From an uncultured Clostridia bacterium (GTDB lineage: Bacteria; Bacillota; Clostridia; Oscillospirales; Ruminococcaceae), in contig CALWZE010000052.1 in NCBI GenBank assembly GCA_944385925.1, positions 1-39,841 on the forward strand: a stretch of DNA of 39,841 nt. The letters run 5' to 3'. The translations under genes and the position numbers were made by a program. Of this stretch, positions 1 to 6,743 are shown in pieces; position 1 is the first letter of the stretch; the number at the start of each line of letters is the position of its first letter. The notes beneath the pieces are model-generated. The model had not been told where the DNA came from. It saw only the letters and a program-made list of their open reading frames with translations, and ran no database searches.

Positions 1-1103
1 GGCAGCTCACGGGCAAGCGCTTCGCCGCTGTAGGTCGCGGGGACAAAGTCGGCGTGAAGACCGCGTGCTTCCAGCGCTTTTGCAGTAGCAGGACCTACTG
101 CGGCAATTTTGCGGTAAGCAAGTGAACGCGAATCCAGCCCGGCGCTGAACATGCCGGCAAAAAAGCTGTCCACTCCGGCGGCGCTTGTGAAGACCAGCCT
201 GGCATAGTCGTCCAGCATCGGCATCCCGAAGGGAAGGGCCTCAGTATGAATAGCCGGCAGGCAGTGAACCGAGGCGCCGAGCGCCCGCAGGCCATCTGCA
301 AGACGGGAGGAGGCGCTGCGCGGCCGTGTCACCAGAATTCGTTTGCCTTTAAGCGGCAGTGCGGAGAACCAGTCGAACCTGTCCGACAGGGTGCAGACCC
401 GGCCGACCAGAATGACGGCTGGAGACTGAATCCCTTTTTCATGTATCTCCCGCTCGAGATTGCCGAGCGTCGAGACGAGCTTGCGCTGTTCGGGGCGGGT
501 GCCGTTCTCAACGACCGCGCAGGGGTAATCCTGCGGCATCCCCGCCGCCATTAATCCGGCGGCGATCTCTCCCGCACTCGCAACCGACATCATAAAGACA
601 AGGGTACCATCCAGCCGCGCGAGCGCCGCGTAGTCCAGACTCAGCGCGCCGTCCTTCTGGCGGTGCCCGGTGATAATGTGCAGCGAGGAGCAGTAGTCCC
701 GGTGGGTGACCGGAATGCCCGCATAAGCCGCCGCAGCGATGGAAGAGGTGATGCCGGGAATAACCTTGAAGGGGATGCCATGTTCTTCCAACAGCTCCAG
801 CTCTTCGCCGCCGCGCCCGAATACGAAAGGATCGCCGCCCTTGAGCCGCACAACCCTTTTGCCCGCGAGCCCCTTGTTCAGCAATATCTGATTGATCTCA
901 TGCTGGGGAACCGGATGATGACCGACATTTTTGCCGACGTTGATTTTTTCTGCTTTTTCCGGGATCAGCGACATGATCTCTTCGCTGACCAGCCGGTCAT
1001 AGACGACCACCTCGGCCTGGGCGAGCGCCTTGGCCGCGCCGGCGGTCAAAAGGTCGGGATCGCCGGGCCCGGCGCCGACCAGAATTACCTGTCCTTTGTT
1101 CAT
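1..1103 (-). CDS. cobA-hemD: Uroporphyrinogen-III C-methyltransferase / uroporphyrinogen-III synthase fusion, 3' end cut by window edge
   Basis: The reading frame opens with ATG at 1103 and runs without a stop to the left edge. The first ~245 residues are a SAM-dependent uroporphyrinogen-III methyltransferase (SUMT): the N-terminal loop GAGPGDPDLLT, RLKGGDPFVFGRGGEE, PGITS and GIPVTHRD are all readable. This enzyme makes precorrin-2 by methylating C2 and C7 of uroporphyrinogen III. From about residue 255 (KGKRILVTRPR) a HemD-type uroporphyrinogen-III synthase begins, which closes hydroxymethylbilane into uroporphyrinogen III; its C-terminus is outside the window. The start overlaps the hemC stop as ATGA, so the two are translationally coupled. 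CobA-HemD fusions are common in clostridia. The fusion places ring closure and the first siroheme/cobalamin-specific step in one polypeptide, next to the precorrin-2 dehydrogenase domain carried by the upstream hemA product. Confidence 0.93.
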   Translation of the reverse strand, partial: MNKGQVILVGAGPGDPDLLTAGAAKALAQAEVVVYDRLVSEEIMSLIPEKAEKINVGKNVGHHPVPQHEINQILLNKGLAGKRVVRLKGGDPFVFGRGGEELELLEEHGIPFKVIPGITSSIAAAAYAGIPVTHRDYCSSLHIITGHRQKDGALSLDYAALARLDGTLVFMMSVASAGEIAAGLMAAGMPQDYPCAVVENGTRPEQRKLVSTLGNLEREIHEKGIQSPAVILVGRVCTLSDRFDWFSALPLKGKRILVTRPRSASSRLADGLRALGASVHCLPAIHTEALPFGMPMLDDYARLVFTSAAGVDSFFAGMFSAGLDSRSLAYRKIAAVGPATAKALEARGLHADFVPATYSGEALAREL

Positions 1104-1984
1104 TCCGCGTACTCCTTTTTCATTGCAAGCGCAAGCCGAGCGGCCTTTTGCTCGATCTCCTGCTCTGTGCCGCGAATAGTTTGTTTATATACCCGATTCT
1201 GCGCATCGGCATAAAGTCCGGTGAGGGTATATAAGCCGTCCGGGTCCGCCGTACAGTAAGCGGCGACCGGTGAGCTGCACCCGCCGTCCAGCGCGCGCAC
1301 AAAGGCGCGCTCGGCCGAGGTTTCCCGCATGACCGTCGGGTCGTTGAATTCGTCAAGGAAAGAGATGTCAAAGCCGCTGCGGCTCTGGACCGCAAGCACG
1401 CCCTGGCAGGCGGCAGGCAGAATTTCCTGCGGCTCAAAAACACGGGCAATACGATCTTCAAGACCAAGACGCCGCAATCCCGCGCAGGCAAGTACCAGCG
1501 CGCCGTATTCGCCGCTGTCCAGCTTGCGCAGCCGGGTTTGCAGATTGCCGCGCACCGGCTTGATTTCGGCAGCGGGAAAGAGCGCGCGCAGCTGAAGGGT
1601 GCGGCGCAGGCTGGAGGAGCCAATCGGGCCGTTCGCCGGATCATAGTGATCGACGCCGGGAGGCAGCACCAGCGCGTCGCGCGGGTCCTCGCGGGAGGAA
1701 ACCGCAACGACAGGCAGCCCGGGAGTCAGCTCCATCGGCATGTCTTTGTAGCTGTGGACCGTGATGTCCGCGCGCCGGTCAAGCAGCGCCTGATCCAGCT
1801 CTTTAACAAACAGGCCCTTGCCGCCGACCTTGTCCAGCGTGCGGTCGAGAATTTTGTCGCCGGTGGTCTTCATGGTGATCAGTTCGATTTCAAGCTCCGG
1901 GTGAAAACGGCGAACCGCCTCAATAACCAGGTTGGACTGAACAACCGCAAGCACGCTGTCGCGGCTTCCCACATTAATCTTCAT
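1100..1984 (-). CDS. hemC: Porphobilinogen deaminase (hydroxymethylbilane synthase)
   Basis: 294 residues, normal length for HemC. The enzyme polymerises four porphobilinogens into the linear tetrapyrrole hydroxymethylbilane. Visible hallmarks are the N-terminal GSRDSVLAVVQ, the KGLFVKELDQALL helix, HSYKDMP (catalytic Asp81) and the dipyrromethane-cofactor cysteine in LDGGCSSPVAAY (Cys236). The start at 1984 lies 11 bp inside the end of hemA and the stop overlaps the cobA-hemD start, so all three genes form one tightly packed operon read leftward. No hemB or hemL is visible; they may lie beyond the left edge. Confidence 0.96.
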   Translation of the reverse strand: MKINVGSRDSVLAVVQSNLVIEAVRRFHPELEIELITMKTTGDKILDRTLDKVGGKGLFVKELDQALLDRRADITVHSYKDMPMELTPGLPVVAVSSREDPRDALVLPPGVDHYDPANGPIGSSSLRRTLQLRALFPAAEIKPVRGNLQTRLRKLDSGEYGALVLACAGLRRLGLEDRIARVFEPQEILPAACQGVLAVQSRSGFDISFLDEFNDPTVMRETSAERAFVRALDGGCSSPVAAYCTADPDGLYTLTGLYADAQNRVYKQTIRGTEQEIEQKAARLALAMKKEYAE

Positions 1985-3422
1985 CGCAGTAAAACTCCCT
2001 GATTTTTTTTGCCTGCGCGCTGAGCGCGTGGTGATCCCTGCCGTCTCCGCCGAGCGCGACCGTGATCCGGCCCCGGTCGATGACGGCGGGGAAGTAGAAG
2101 CTGCACTCCTCAGCGCAGTCTGCGACGCTTACGAACCCGCCCCGAGTCTTTACCAGCTCGCCAATATGCCGGTTGAGTTCGCGGTCATTGGTCGCCGCGA
2201 CCGCAAGAAAGACCCCATCGGCATCTGCATCCTCGAAAGGACGCTCGTGCAGGACAATGGCTTCTTTCTTTGCAATCTTTTTCAGCTCGTCAGCCGCTTT
2301 CCGTGCAACAACCACAATCTGAAAATCAAATTTCCGCAGGGTGGTCACCCGGCGCAGGGCGATCTTCCCGCCACCGACCACCAGCGCGGTCTTGCCGCGT
2401 ATGTCCACAAACAGCGGGAAATGGGATTTCCTGGTCTCTCCCGTCCGATAGGTACACCACTTGTAGAAATCGGCCTTGTACTTTTCGACATATTCGCCGA
2501 TCTCGCCGAGAATACGGCCGTGCGCCGGATCCTCGCCGCCCTGCGAAAGTGTATCCACGTCAAAAAGCTGCGCGCCTTTCAATTTGCCGACGGCGGTTTC
2601 GATATCCCGCGGGACGGCGAGGTCGAAATAAAGCGAGGGATGATTTTCGAGCGCAGCGACCCGGGCGGCCTCGATTGTGAAATGCGGGCTGCGGGTTGCC
2701 GAAACAACCGCGTCAAAATCGCCGAGCCGGTCATAGCGCTCGTCGTATTCAAAACCCTCTACGCCCGGAGGGATAATAACCTGTTTGTGACGGTACTGCC
2801 GGATAGTCATGGCGGTGCGGTAACCGTTGGCGGCAAGCGCTGCAGCCGCCAGGCGGCCGATCTCCCCGTTGCCGATAACAAGCACCGAGCGGGCGTCGGG
2901 ATATTCGGTGAGTTTGCACAGCAGCTGATCCGCAACGGAAGTTTCCCGCCGCGCCATGTTCAGCTCGGTCTTAATGCGCTTTCCGCAGGTCACCGCCGTG
3001 CGGAACATCACCTCGAGCACACTGTCCGCCGCATGGCATTCCCGCGCATAAGCGACCGCTTCCTTGACCTGGGTCAGGATCTGGTCTTCTCCCCAAATCT
3101 GGCTTTTTGCCCCGCAGGCAAGCAGACAGAGATGGGTCAGCGCTTCATCTGCGCGCCGGGTGAAGTGCAGCTGACGGTACTGGGCATAATCCGCGCCGGC
3201 AGCTGAACAAAGCAGCTCGAAGGGCTCGGGATCGAACCCATCCGCACAGGAAAGATAGATTTCGGTTCGGTTGCAGGTGGCGAGCAATACGCAGCCCTCA
3301 ATCCCGTCTTGTGCGCAGAGGATGTCATAGAGTTCAGCCTGCCGCGCTTTGGTGAAGGAAAATTTCTGCCGGGTATCGATTTGAGCCAGCGAATAGTCGA
3401 TACCGGACATCGCGATATTCAA
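1974..3422 (-). CDS. hemA: Glutamyl-tRNA reductase fused to precorrin-2 dehydrogenase (Met8/CysG N-terminal) domain
   Basis: 482 residues. Residues 1-~325 are glutamyl-tRNA reductase, which reduces Glu-tRNA(Glu) to glutamate-1-semialdehyde: LLATCNRTEIY carries the nucleophilic Cys50, WGEDQILTQVK follows, and an NADPH fold starts near residue 178 (SVLVIGNGEIGR). Residues ~338-482 are a second Rossmann domain (KTALVVGGGKIALRR, AATNDRELN, CSFYFPAVIDRG) of the Met8/CysG-N type that oxidises precorrin-2 to sirohydrochlorin. The start is TTG at 3422, after GGGAGAGAG with six bases of spacing; the resulting N-terminus lines up in length with ordinary HemA, whereas the next ATG (3410) would cut it. 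The long C-terminal helical dimerisation domain of classical HemA seems to be missing between the two parts. Such fusions are known from clostridial hem clusters. Confidence 0.93.
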   Translation of the reverse strand: MNIAMSGIDYSLAQIDTRQKFSFTKARQAELYDILCAQDGIEGCVLLATCNRTEIYLSCADGFDPEPFELLCSAAGADYAQYRQLHFTRRADEALTHLCLLACGAKSQIWGEDQILTQVKEAVAYARECHAADSVLEVMFRTAVTCGKRIKTELNMARRETSVADQLLCKLTEYPDARSVLVIGNGEIGRLAAAALAANGYRTAMTIRQYRHKQVIIPPGVEGFEYDERYDRLGDFDAVVSATRSPHFTIEAARVAALENHPSLYFDLAVPRDIETAVGKLKGAQLFDVDTLSQGGEDPAHGRILGEIGEYVEKYKADFYKWCTYRTGETRKSHFPLFVDIRGKTALVVGGGKIALRRVTTLRKFDFQIVVVARKAADELKKIAKKEAIVLHERPFEDADADGVFLAVAATNDRELNRHIGELVKTRGGFVSVADCAEECSFYFPAVIDRGRITVALGGDGRDHHALSAQAKKIREFYCDED

Positions 3423-3537
3423 TGTGTTCTCTCTCCCTTGACTCCTGAATCGGCCATTTGCGCAAGGATTTTTTTAAAACAGGGCGCAAGATTCGCCGCA
3501 TTATGCGCAGAATAACCCTATAAACACTAACCTCTAT

Positions 3538-3566
3538 ACTATACACCATTTTTAAACCATGCTCAA
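3538..3566 (-). promoter_or_regulatory. Promoter of the hemA-hemC-cobA/hemD operon
   Basis: On the minus strand, TTGAGC (3566-3561) and TATAGT (3543-3538) are separated by 17 bp, a good sigma-A match. It would give a leader of roughly 110 nt before the TTG start of hemA. No T-box or known riboswitch was recognised in that leader. Confidence 0.6.
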
Positions 3567-3632
3567 CCGGATTTGACGTTTTTTGTCATGACGGCGGCGA
3601 AATCAGGCGGGGAGGACGCGGACAAAATAATG

Positions 3633-3641
3633 TGTTATACT
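3633..3641 (+). promoter_or_regulatory. Extended -10 promoter for the TVP38-like gene
   Basis: TGtTATACT forms an extended -10 element about 60 bp before the gene. No convincing -35 is present at the expected distance, as is common for extended -10 promoters. Confidence 0.45.
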
Positions 3642-3700
3642 ATAAAAAACGAGAAATGGAGAATTCTGCCGCGCATGGTCGTTAAAAGGACAGAAAGCGT

Positions 3701-4498
3701 ATGAAGTATTCTCTGACAGATCCGAGGGAACACTTTGGAGGTCCCGTGAAAAAACAACCCAATTTTCTGAAATCTGGAAAGCCTGATCCCAAAACGGTAA
3801 AATTTATACTTTTTGTTTTCGTCTTTCTGATTTTGGCAGCGGCCGGAATCGCCATGCTGCCGCATCTTGGCAAGCTTTTTTCGGAAAGCGGCCGGGATGC
3901 GCTGGTCAATACTGTCCGCGCAAAAGGCGCGACGGGCGTACTGTTCTTTATTGGCGTGCAGATTTTGCAGGTCGTTTTGTTCATCATCCCCGGCGAAGTG
4001 GTCGAGGTGGCGGGCGGCGTTTTATACGGAACAGTTGGCGGTTATGCAGTCTGTACGGTTGGCAGCGTAATCGGAAGCGTAATTATCTATTGCCTTGTAC
4101 GGCGCCTGGGGTATGATTTTGTTAACGGGCTGATGGATGGAAAGTTCGGCAAGCTGGCTTTTTTGAAGAAAAAAGAGAATATTGAGCTTGCGGTTTTTAT
4201 TCTGTTCCTGATTCCGGGTACACCAAAAGACGGACTGACCTACTTTGTGCCGTTTACAAATCTTTCCCTGCCGCGATTCCTGGTTGTGTCTACCGTTGCA
4301 CGGATTCCTTCGGTTATCTCTTCGACCTTTGCCGGTGCCTCATTGGAAAGCGGAAACATCACGGTTTCACTGATTGTATTTGCAATCACGGCAGTGCTGG
4401 GCGTCGCGGGTATTCTCATTGATCGCCGGTATATTCAAAACCAGAACAGGCTTCAGAATCAACAAAGCGCAAAGCCTGCAAAAGGAGATTGCCAATAG
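3701..4498 (+). CDS. TVP38/TMEM64 family (DedA-like) membrane protein
   Basis: 265 residues with about six hydrophobic segments. Family signs are the re-entrant region LFIIPGEVVEVAGGVLYG followed by GSVIGSVIIYCLVRRLG, and FLIPGTPKDGLTYFVPFTNLSLPRFL near residue 170, the second half of the SNARE-associated/VTT domain. Members act in the cytoplasmic membrane and some relatives are lipid scramblases or flippases; the substrate here cannot be told. Two starts are possible: ATG 3701 (weak AAGGA upstream) or GTG 3746 preceded by GGAGG with only four bases of spacing. The N-terminal 35 residues are hydrophilic, so either choice gives the same membrane core. The gene stands alone between its own extended -10 promoter and a terminator. 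Confidence 0.85.
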   Translation: MKYSLTDPREHFGGPVKKQPNFLKSGKPDPKTVKFILFVFVFLILAAAGIAMLPHLGKLFSESGRDALVNTVRAKGATGVLFFIGVQILQVVLFIIPGEVVEVAGGVLYGTVGGYAVCTVGSVIGSVIIYCLVRRLGYDFVNGLMDGKFGKLAFLKKKENIELAVFILFLIPGTPKDGLTYFVPFTNLSLPRFLVVSTVARIPSVISSTFAGASLESGNITVSLIVFAITAVLGVAGILIDRRYIQNQNRLQNQQSAKPAKGDCQ

Positions 4499-4510
4499 AC
4501 TGCAACTTGA

Positions 4511-4533
4511 ATTCGCCGGACATGCCGGCGAAT
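4511..4533. other. Perfect hairpin just after the TVP38-like gene
   Basis: ATTCGCCGG / CCGGCGAAT form a 9-bp perfect stem with a 5-nt loop 12 bp after the stop codon. No T tract follows, so it is better read as a 3'-end mRNA structure than a complete terminator; a real terminator lies 36 bp further on. Confidence 0.5.
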
Positions 4534-4568
4534 GCTGTCAAAGCTTTTGTTTAATCAGCAGCAATCGT

Positions 4569-4596
4569 AAAAGGCAGCCGTAAAGGCCGCCTTTTT
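4569..4596. terminator. Bidirectional intrinsic terminator
   Basis: AAAAGGCaGCC-GTAAA-GGCcGCCTTTT with one internal mismatch and T runs on both strands. It sits between converging genes and can serve both the TVP38-like gene and the LysR gene. Confidence 0.75.
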
Positions 4597-4641
4597 ATAT
4601 ACTTTATCAGATTTGGGAAATGGAGTGCGGCGCCGCAATAA

Positions 4642-5562
4642 TTATTCCACCAGCAATCCATAGCTGAATCCCGGCTGCTCCTGCGCGGGCGCGTGCCGCC
4701 GTACAGCGTCGGTAAAGGCGAGAAGGAAAGCGCTTTCGAATTTATCTTTGTGTCGCACCAGTTTAAATTGCCGCGTCCATTCTCCGCTGGTGTTTTTGAA
4801 CATATAAAGTCGCCCGGATTCCAATAAAGGCCGTACAAGGGAAAAGGCGATGACGCACAAACAGCAATCCTGTTCAACCGCGCGCAGCAGCGTCTCGGTT
4901 CCGATTGCCTCCCACCCTTCCGCGGGGGCAATCCCGTGGCGGGCCAGACTTTTTTCAAAAAGTGCCCGGGTGCCGCTGCCGCGCTCCCGCAGCGCAAAAC
5001 GCTGTCCGCTAAGTTGGGAAAAGTGAAGTTCCCGTTCGCCCCAGAATGGATGCTGTGCGGCACAAACCAGCACAAGCTCGTCATCTACAACCGGTTCGCA
5101 GAGAAGATCATGGCTGTGAATCTCGCCTTCCACACAGGCAGCGTCCAGTTCGGACGCGATAAGCATTTCTTCAATCCGCGCGGTGTTGTTGATGTGGGTA
5201 GAAACCGACAATTGAGGAAGCGCTGCGTGCAGATCCTCGACGACTTCCGGCATAAGACAGGTACCGACGGTCAGGGAAGCGCCGATGCGCAGGCTGCCGC
5301 TTCGGCGATATTCCCCCATCGTATCTTCCAGCCGCGCATAGCGCAAAATCACGTCCCGCGCGCAGGCGAGAAGCTTTTCGCCGGCCGGCGTAATAAACAG
5401 CCGCCGGTTAAGCCTTTCAAAAAGGAGGGTCCCGTAATGATCCTCAAGTTCGCTGATTGCCTGACTTACGGTCGGCTGAGACAAGTAGAGATTTTGCGCC
5501 GCAAGGCTCATCTTTCGAGTTTCAGCGACTTCAATGAAAATGCGAAGATGGCGCAGTGTCAT
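4642..5562 (-). CDS. LysR-family transcriptional regulator
   Basis: 306 residues, typical LysR length. The N-terminus MTLRHLRIFIEVAETRKMS plus LYLSQPTVSQAISELE is the winged helix-turn-helix (residues ~3-60), followed by LLFERLNRRLFITPAGE; from ~90 onward is the periplasmic-binding-like effector domain (GSLRIGASLTVG). It starts at an ATG behind AAGGAG. It is divergent from the small sulfite reductase gene 113 bp away, the usual arrangement for a LysR regulator and its target; the CysL regulator of Bacillus sulfite reductase genes is a precedent. Control of that reductase by a sulfur or nitrogen metabolite is therefore inferred, and the effector is unknown. Confidence 0.92.
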   Translation of the reverse strand: MTLRHLRIFIEVAETRKMSLAAQNLYLSQPTVSQAISELEDHYGTLLFERLNRRLFITPAGEKLLACARDVILRYARLEDTMGEYRRSGSLRIGASLTVGTCLMPEVVEDLHAALPQLSVSTHINNTARIEEMLIASELDAACVEGEIHSHDLLCEPVVDDELVLVCAAQHPFWGERELHFSQLSGQRFALRERGSGTRALFEKSLARHGIAPAEGWEAIGTETLLRAVEQDCCLCVIAFSLVRPLLESGRLYMFKNTSGEWTRQFKLVRHKDKFESAFLLAFTDAVRRHAPAQEQPGFSYGLLVE

Positions 5563-5579
5563 TCGGATTCTCCTTCACT

Positions 5580-5594
5580 ATAGAAATTACCTAT
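5580..5594. promoter_or_regulatory. Candidate LysR-type operator in the divergent intergenic region
   Basis: ATAG-N7-CTAT is a 15-bp interrupted dyad fitting the LysR box pattern. It lies 18 bp before the regulator start and upstream of the reductase promoter. A second AT-rich dyad, ATTAA-A-TTAAT, is at 5593-5603. Placement suits activation of the reductase and autorepression of the regulator. Confidence 0.45.
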
Positions 5595-5616
5595 TAAATT
5601 AATCAAATAATATCAT

Positions 5617-5645
5617 TTTACCAATAAAAGGACAAGTGCTATAAT
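5617..5645 (+). promoter_or_regulatory. Promoter of the sulfite reductase gene
   Basis: TTTACC, 17 bp, TATAAT, with an extended -10 (TGcTATAAT). The RNA would start about 23 nt before the ATG. Confidence 0.7.
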
Positions 5646-5675
5646 ACGTAAAGAACAAAACACGGAGGAGAAAGC

Positions 5676-6602
5676 ATGGCGACATTGACGATCAGCCCGG
5701 AAGAGGAAAAAAGAGTTAAGGGACTTGGATTCCTGAGCAATAAGGGAACGGATAATTTTTCCGGCCGGGTAATTACGGTTAACGGCAAAATTACTGCGCA
5801 GCAGATGAAATGTATCTCGGAAGCGGCAGAGCTTTTCGGAAACGGAGTTGTGACCATGACGGCGCGCCTGACCATCGAGGTGCAGGGCATTCCGTTCGAT
5901 CGCATTGAGGAGTTCCGCGCTTACATTGCGAAGGCGGGCCTGGTTACCGGCGGAACCGGAGCGAAAATCCGTCCGGTTGTGTCCTGCAAGGGAACGACCT
6001 GCCAGTATGGACTGATCGACACTTTTGACCTTTCGGAGAAGGTACATCACCGCTTCTTTGAAGGCTATGGCGCCGTTAAGCTTCCGCACAAATTTAAAAT
6101 CGCCGTTGGCGGTTGCCCGAACAACTGCATGAAACCGGACCTTAACGATCTGGGCGTGATCGGTCAGCGGTTGCCCAAACTGGATGTTGACGCCTGCAAG
6201 GGCTGCAAAAAATGCGGCGTTGAGCTGGCGTGCCCGATGAAAGCTGCAAAAGTTGTGGACGGGAAGCTTGTAATTGATCCTTCGATTTGCAACAACTGCG
6301 GACGCTGCGCCGGAAAATGCTACTTCAATGCGCTGAGCAACGAGCAGTACGGCTACAAAATGTATCTTGGCGGACGCTGGGGCAAAAAAACGGCGGTTGG
6401 CCGTACCCTGAGCCATATCTTTACCGATGAAAAAGAGGTAATGGACACGATCGAAAAGGCGCTGCTTCTTTATAAATCCGAAGGTAAACCGGGTGAGCGC
6501 TTTGCGGAAACAATCGATCGTATCGGCTTTGAAAAAGTTGAGCAGATGCTTGCCGGCGACGAGCTCCTTGCCAGAAAAGAAGAGATCCTGGCGGCGGAAT
6601 AA
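5676..6602 (+). CDS. Small siroheme/4Fe-4S sulfite (or nitrite) reductase with ferredoxin domain, AsrC-like
   Basis: 308 residues. Residues ~25-165 are the nitrite/sulfite reductase repeat plus the siroheme-binding 4Fe-4S core: Cys104 and Cys109 (SCKGTTCQYG), then Cys147 and Cys151 (GGCPNNCMKP). Residues ~170-220 carry two ferredoxin-type [4Fe-4S] motifs, CKGCKKCGVELACP (174-186) and CNNCGRCAGKC (205-215). This layout matches the catalytic subunit of anaerobic sulfite reductase (AsrC, about 340 residues) and the small siroheme reductases of anaerobes. It would reduce sulfite to sulfide, or nitrite to ammonia, in the cytoplasm with electrons from an unidentified donor. No asrA or asrB is adjacent, so the partner is encoded elsewhere or is a free ferredoxin. 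The nearby siroheme genes could supply its cofactor. It has a consensus promoter and an excellent GGAGGAG ribosome site. Confidence 0.88.
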   Translation: MATLTISPEEEKRVKGLGFLSNKGTDNFSGRVITVNGKITAQQMKCISEAAELFGNGVVTMTARLTIEVQGIPFDRIEEFRAYIAKAGLVTGGTGAKIRPVVSCKGTTCQYGLIDTFDLSEKVHHRFFEGYGAVKLPHKFKIAVGGCPNNCMKPDLNDLGVIGQRLPKLDVDACKGCKKCGVELACPMKAAKVVDGKLVIDPSICNNCGRCAGKCYFNALSNEQYGYKMYLGGRWGKKTAVGRTLSHIFTDEKEVMDTIEKALLLYKSEGKPGERFAETIDRIGFEKVEQMLAGDELLARKEEILAAE

Positions 6603-6616
6603 AAAAGGCTTTGTGC

Positions 6617-6644
6617 AAAAGGACGTCTTTGGACGTCCTTTTTT
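6617..6644 (+). terminator. Intrinsic terminator of the sulfite reductase gene
   Basis: AAAAGGACGTC-TTTG-GACGTCCTTTT, an 11-bp perfect stem running into six T residues. Confidence 0.9.
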
Positions 6645-6665
6645 GTTGTCAAACACAGGTGCATA

Positions 6666-6694
6666 TTGTGGTTATTTGTGGTAAACTTTATATT
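6666..6694 (+). promoter_or_regulatory. Promoter of the sodium symporter gene
   Basis: TTGTGG, 17 bp, TATATT, about 50 bp before the ATG. Confidence 0.5.
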
Positions 6695-6743
6695 AACTGC
6701 GCATCCGGACTTGTGAACCGGGTGTGTGAAAGAGGAGGATAAC

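Noticed and set aside
663-1214. 183-codon open frame on the plus strand
   Set aside because: It is antisense to the clearly recognisable cobA-hemD and hemC frames and has no ribosome site.
2028-3206. 392-codon open frame on the plus strand
   Set aside because: Antisense shadow of hemA; no recognisable motifs.
3225-3250. T-arm-like string GGGTTCGATCCC on the minus strand, suggesting a tRNA
   Set aside because: It lies inside hemA coding sequence (residues DGFDPEPFE) and no acceptor, D or anticodon arms fit around it.
5577-5606. LysR promoter TTGATT-18-TATAGT on the minus strand
   Set aside because: Transcription would start only about eight bases before the ATG, leaving out the AAGGAG site; not annotated as a working promoter.
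5613-6656. 347-codon minus-strand frame opposite the sulfite reductase, and a similar one opposite the NSS transporter (7284-8279)
   Set aside because: Both mirror well-identified genes and run through their terminators.
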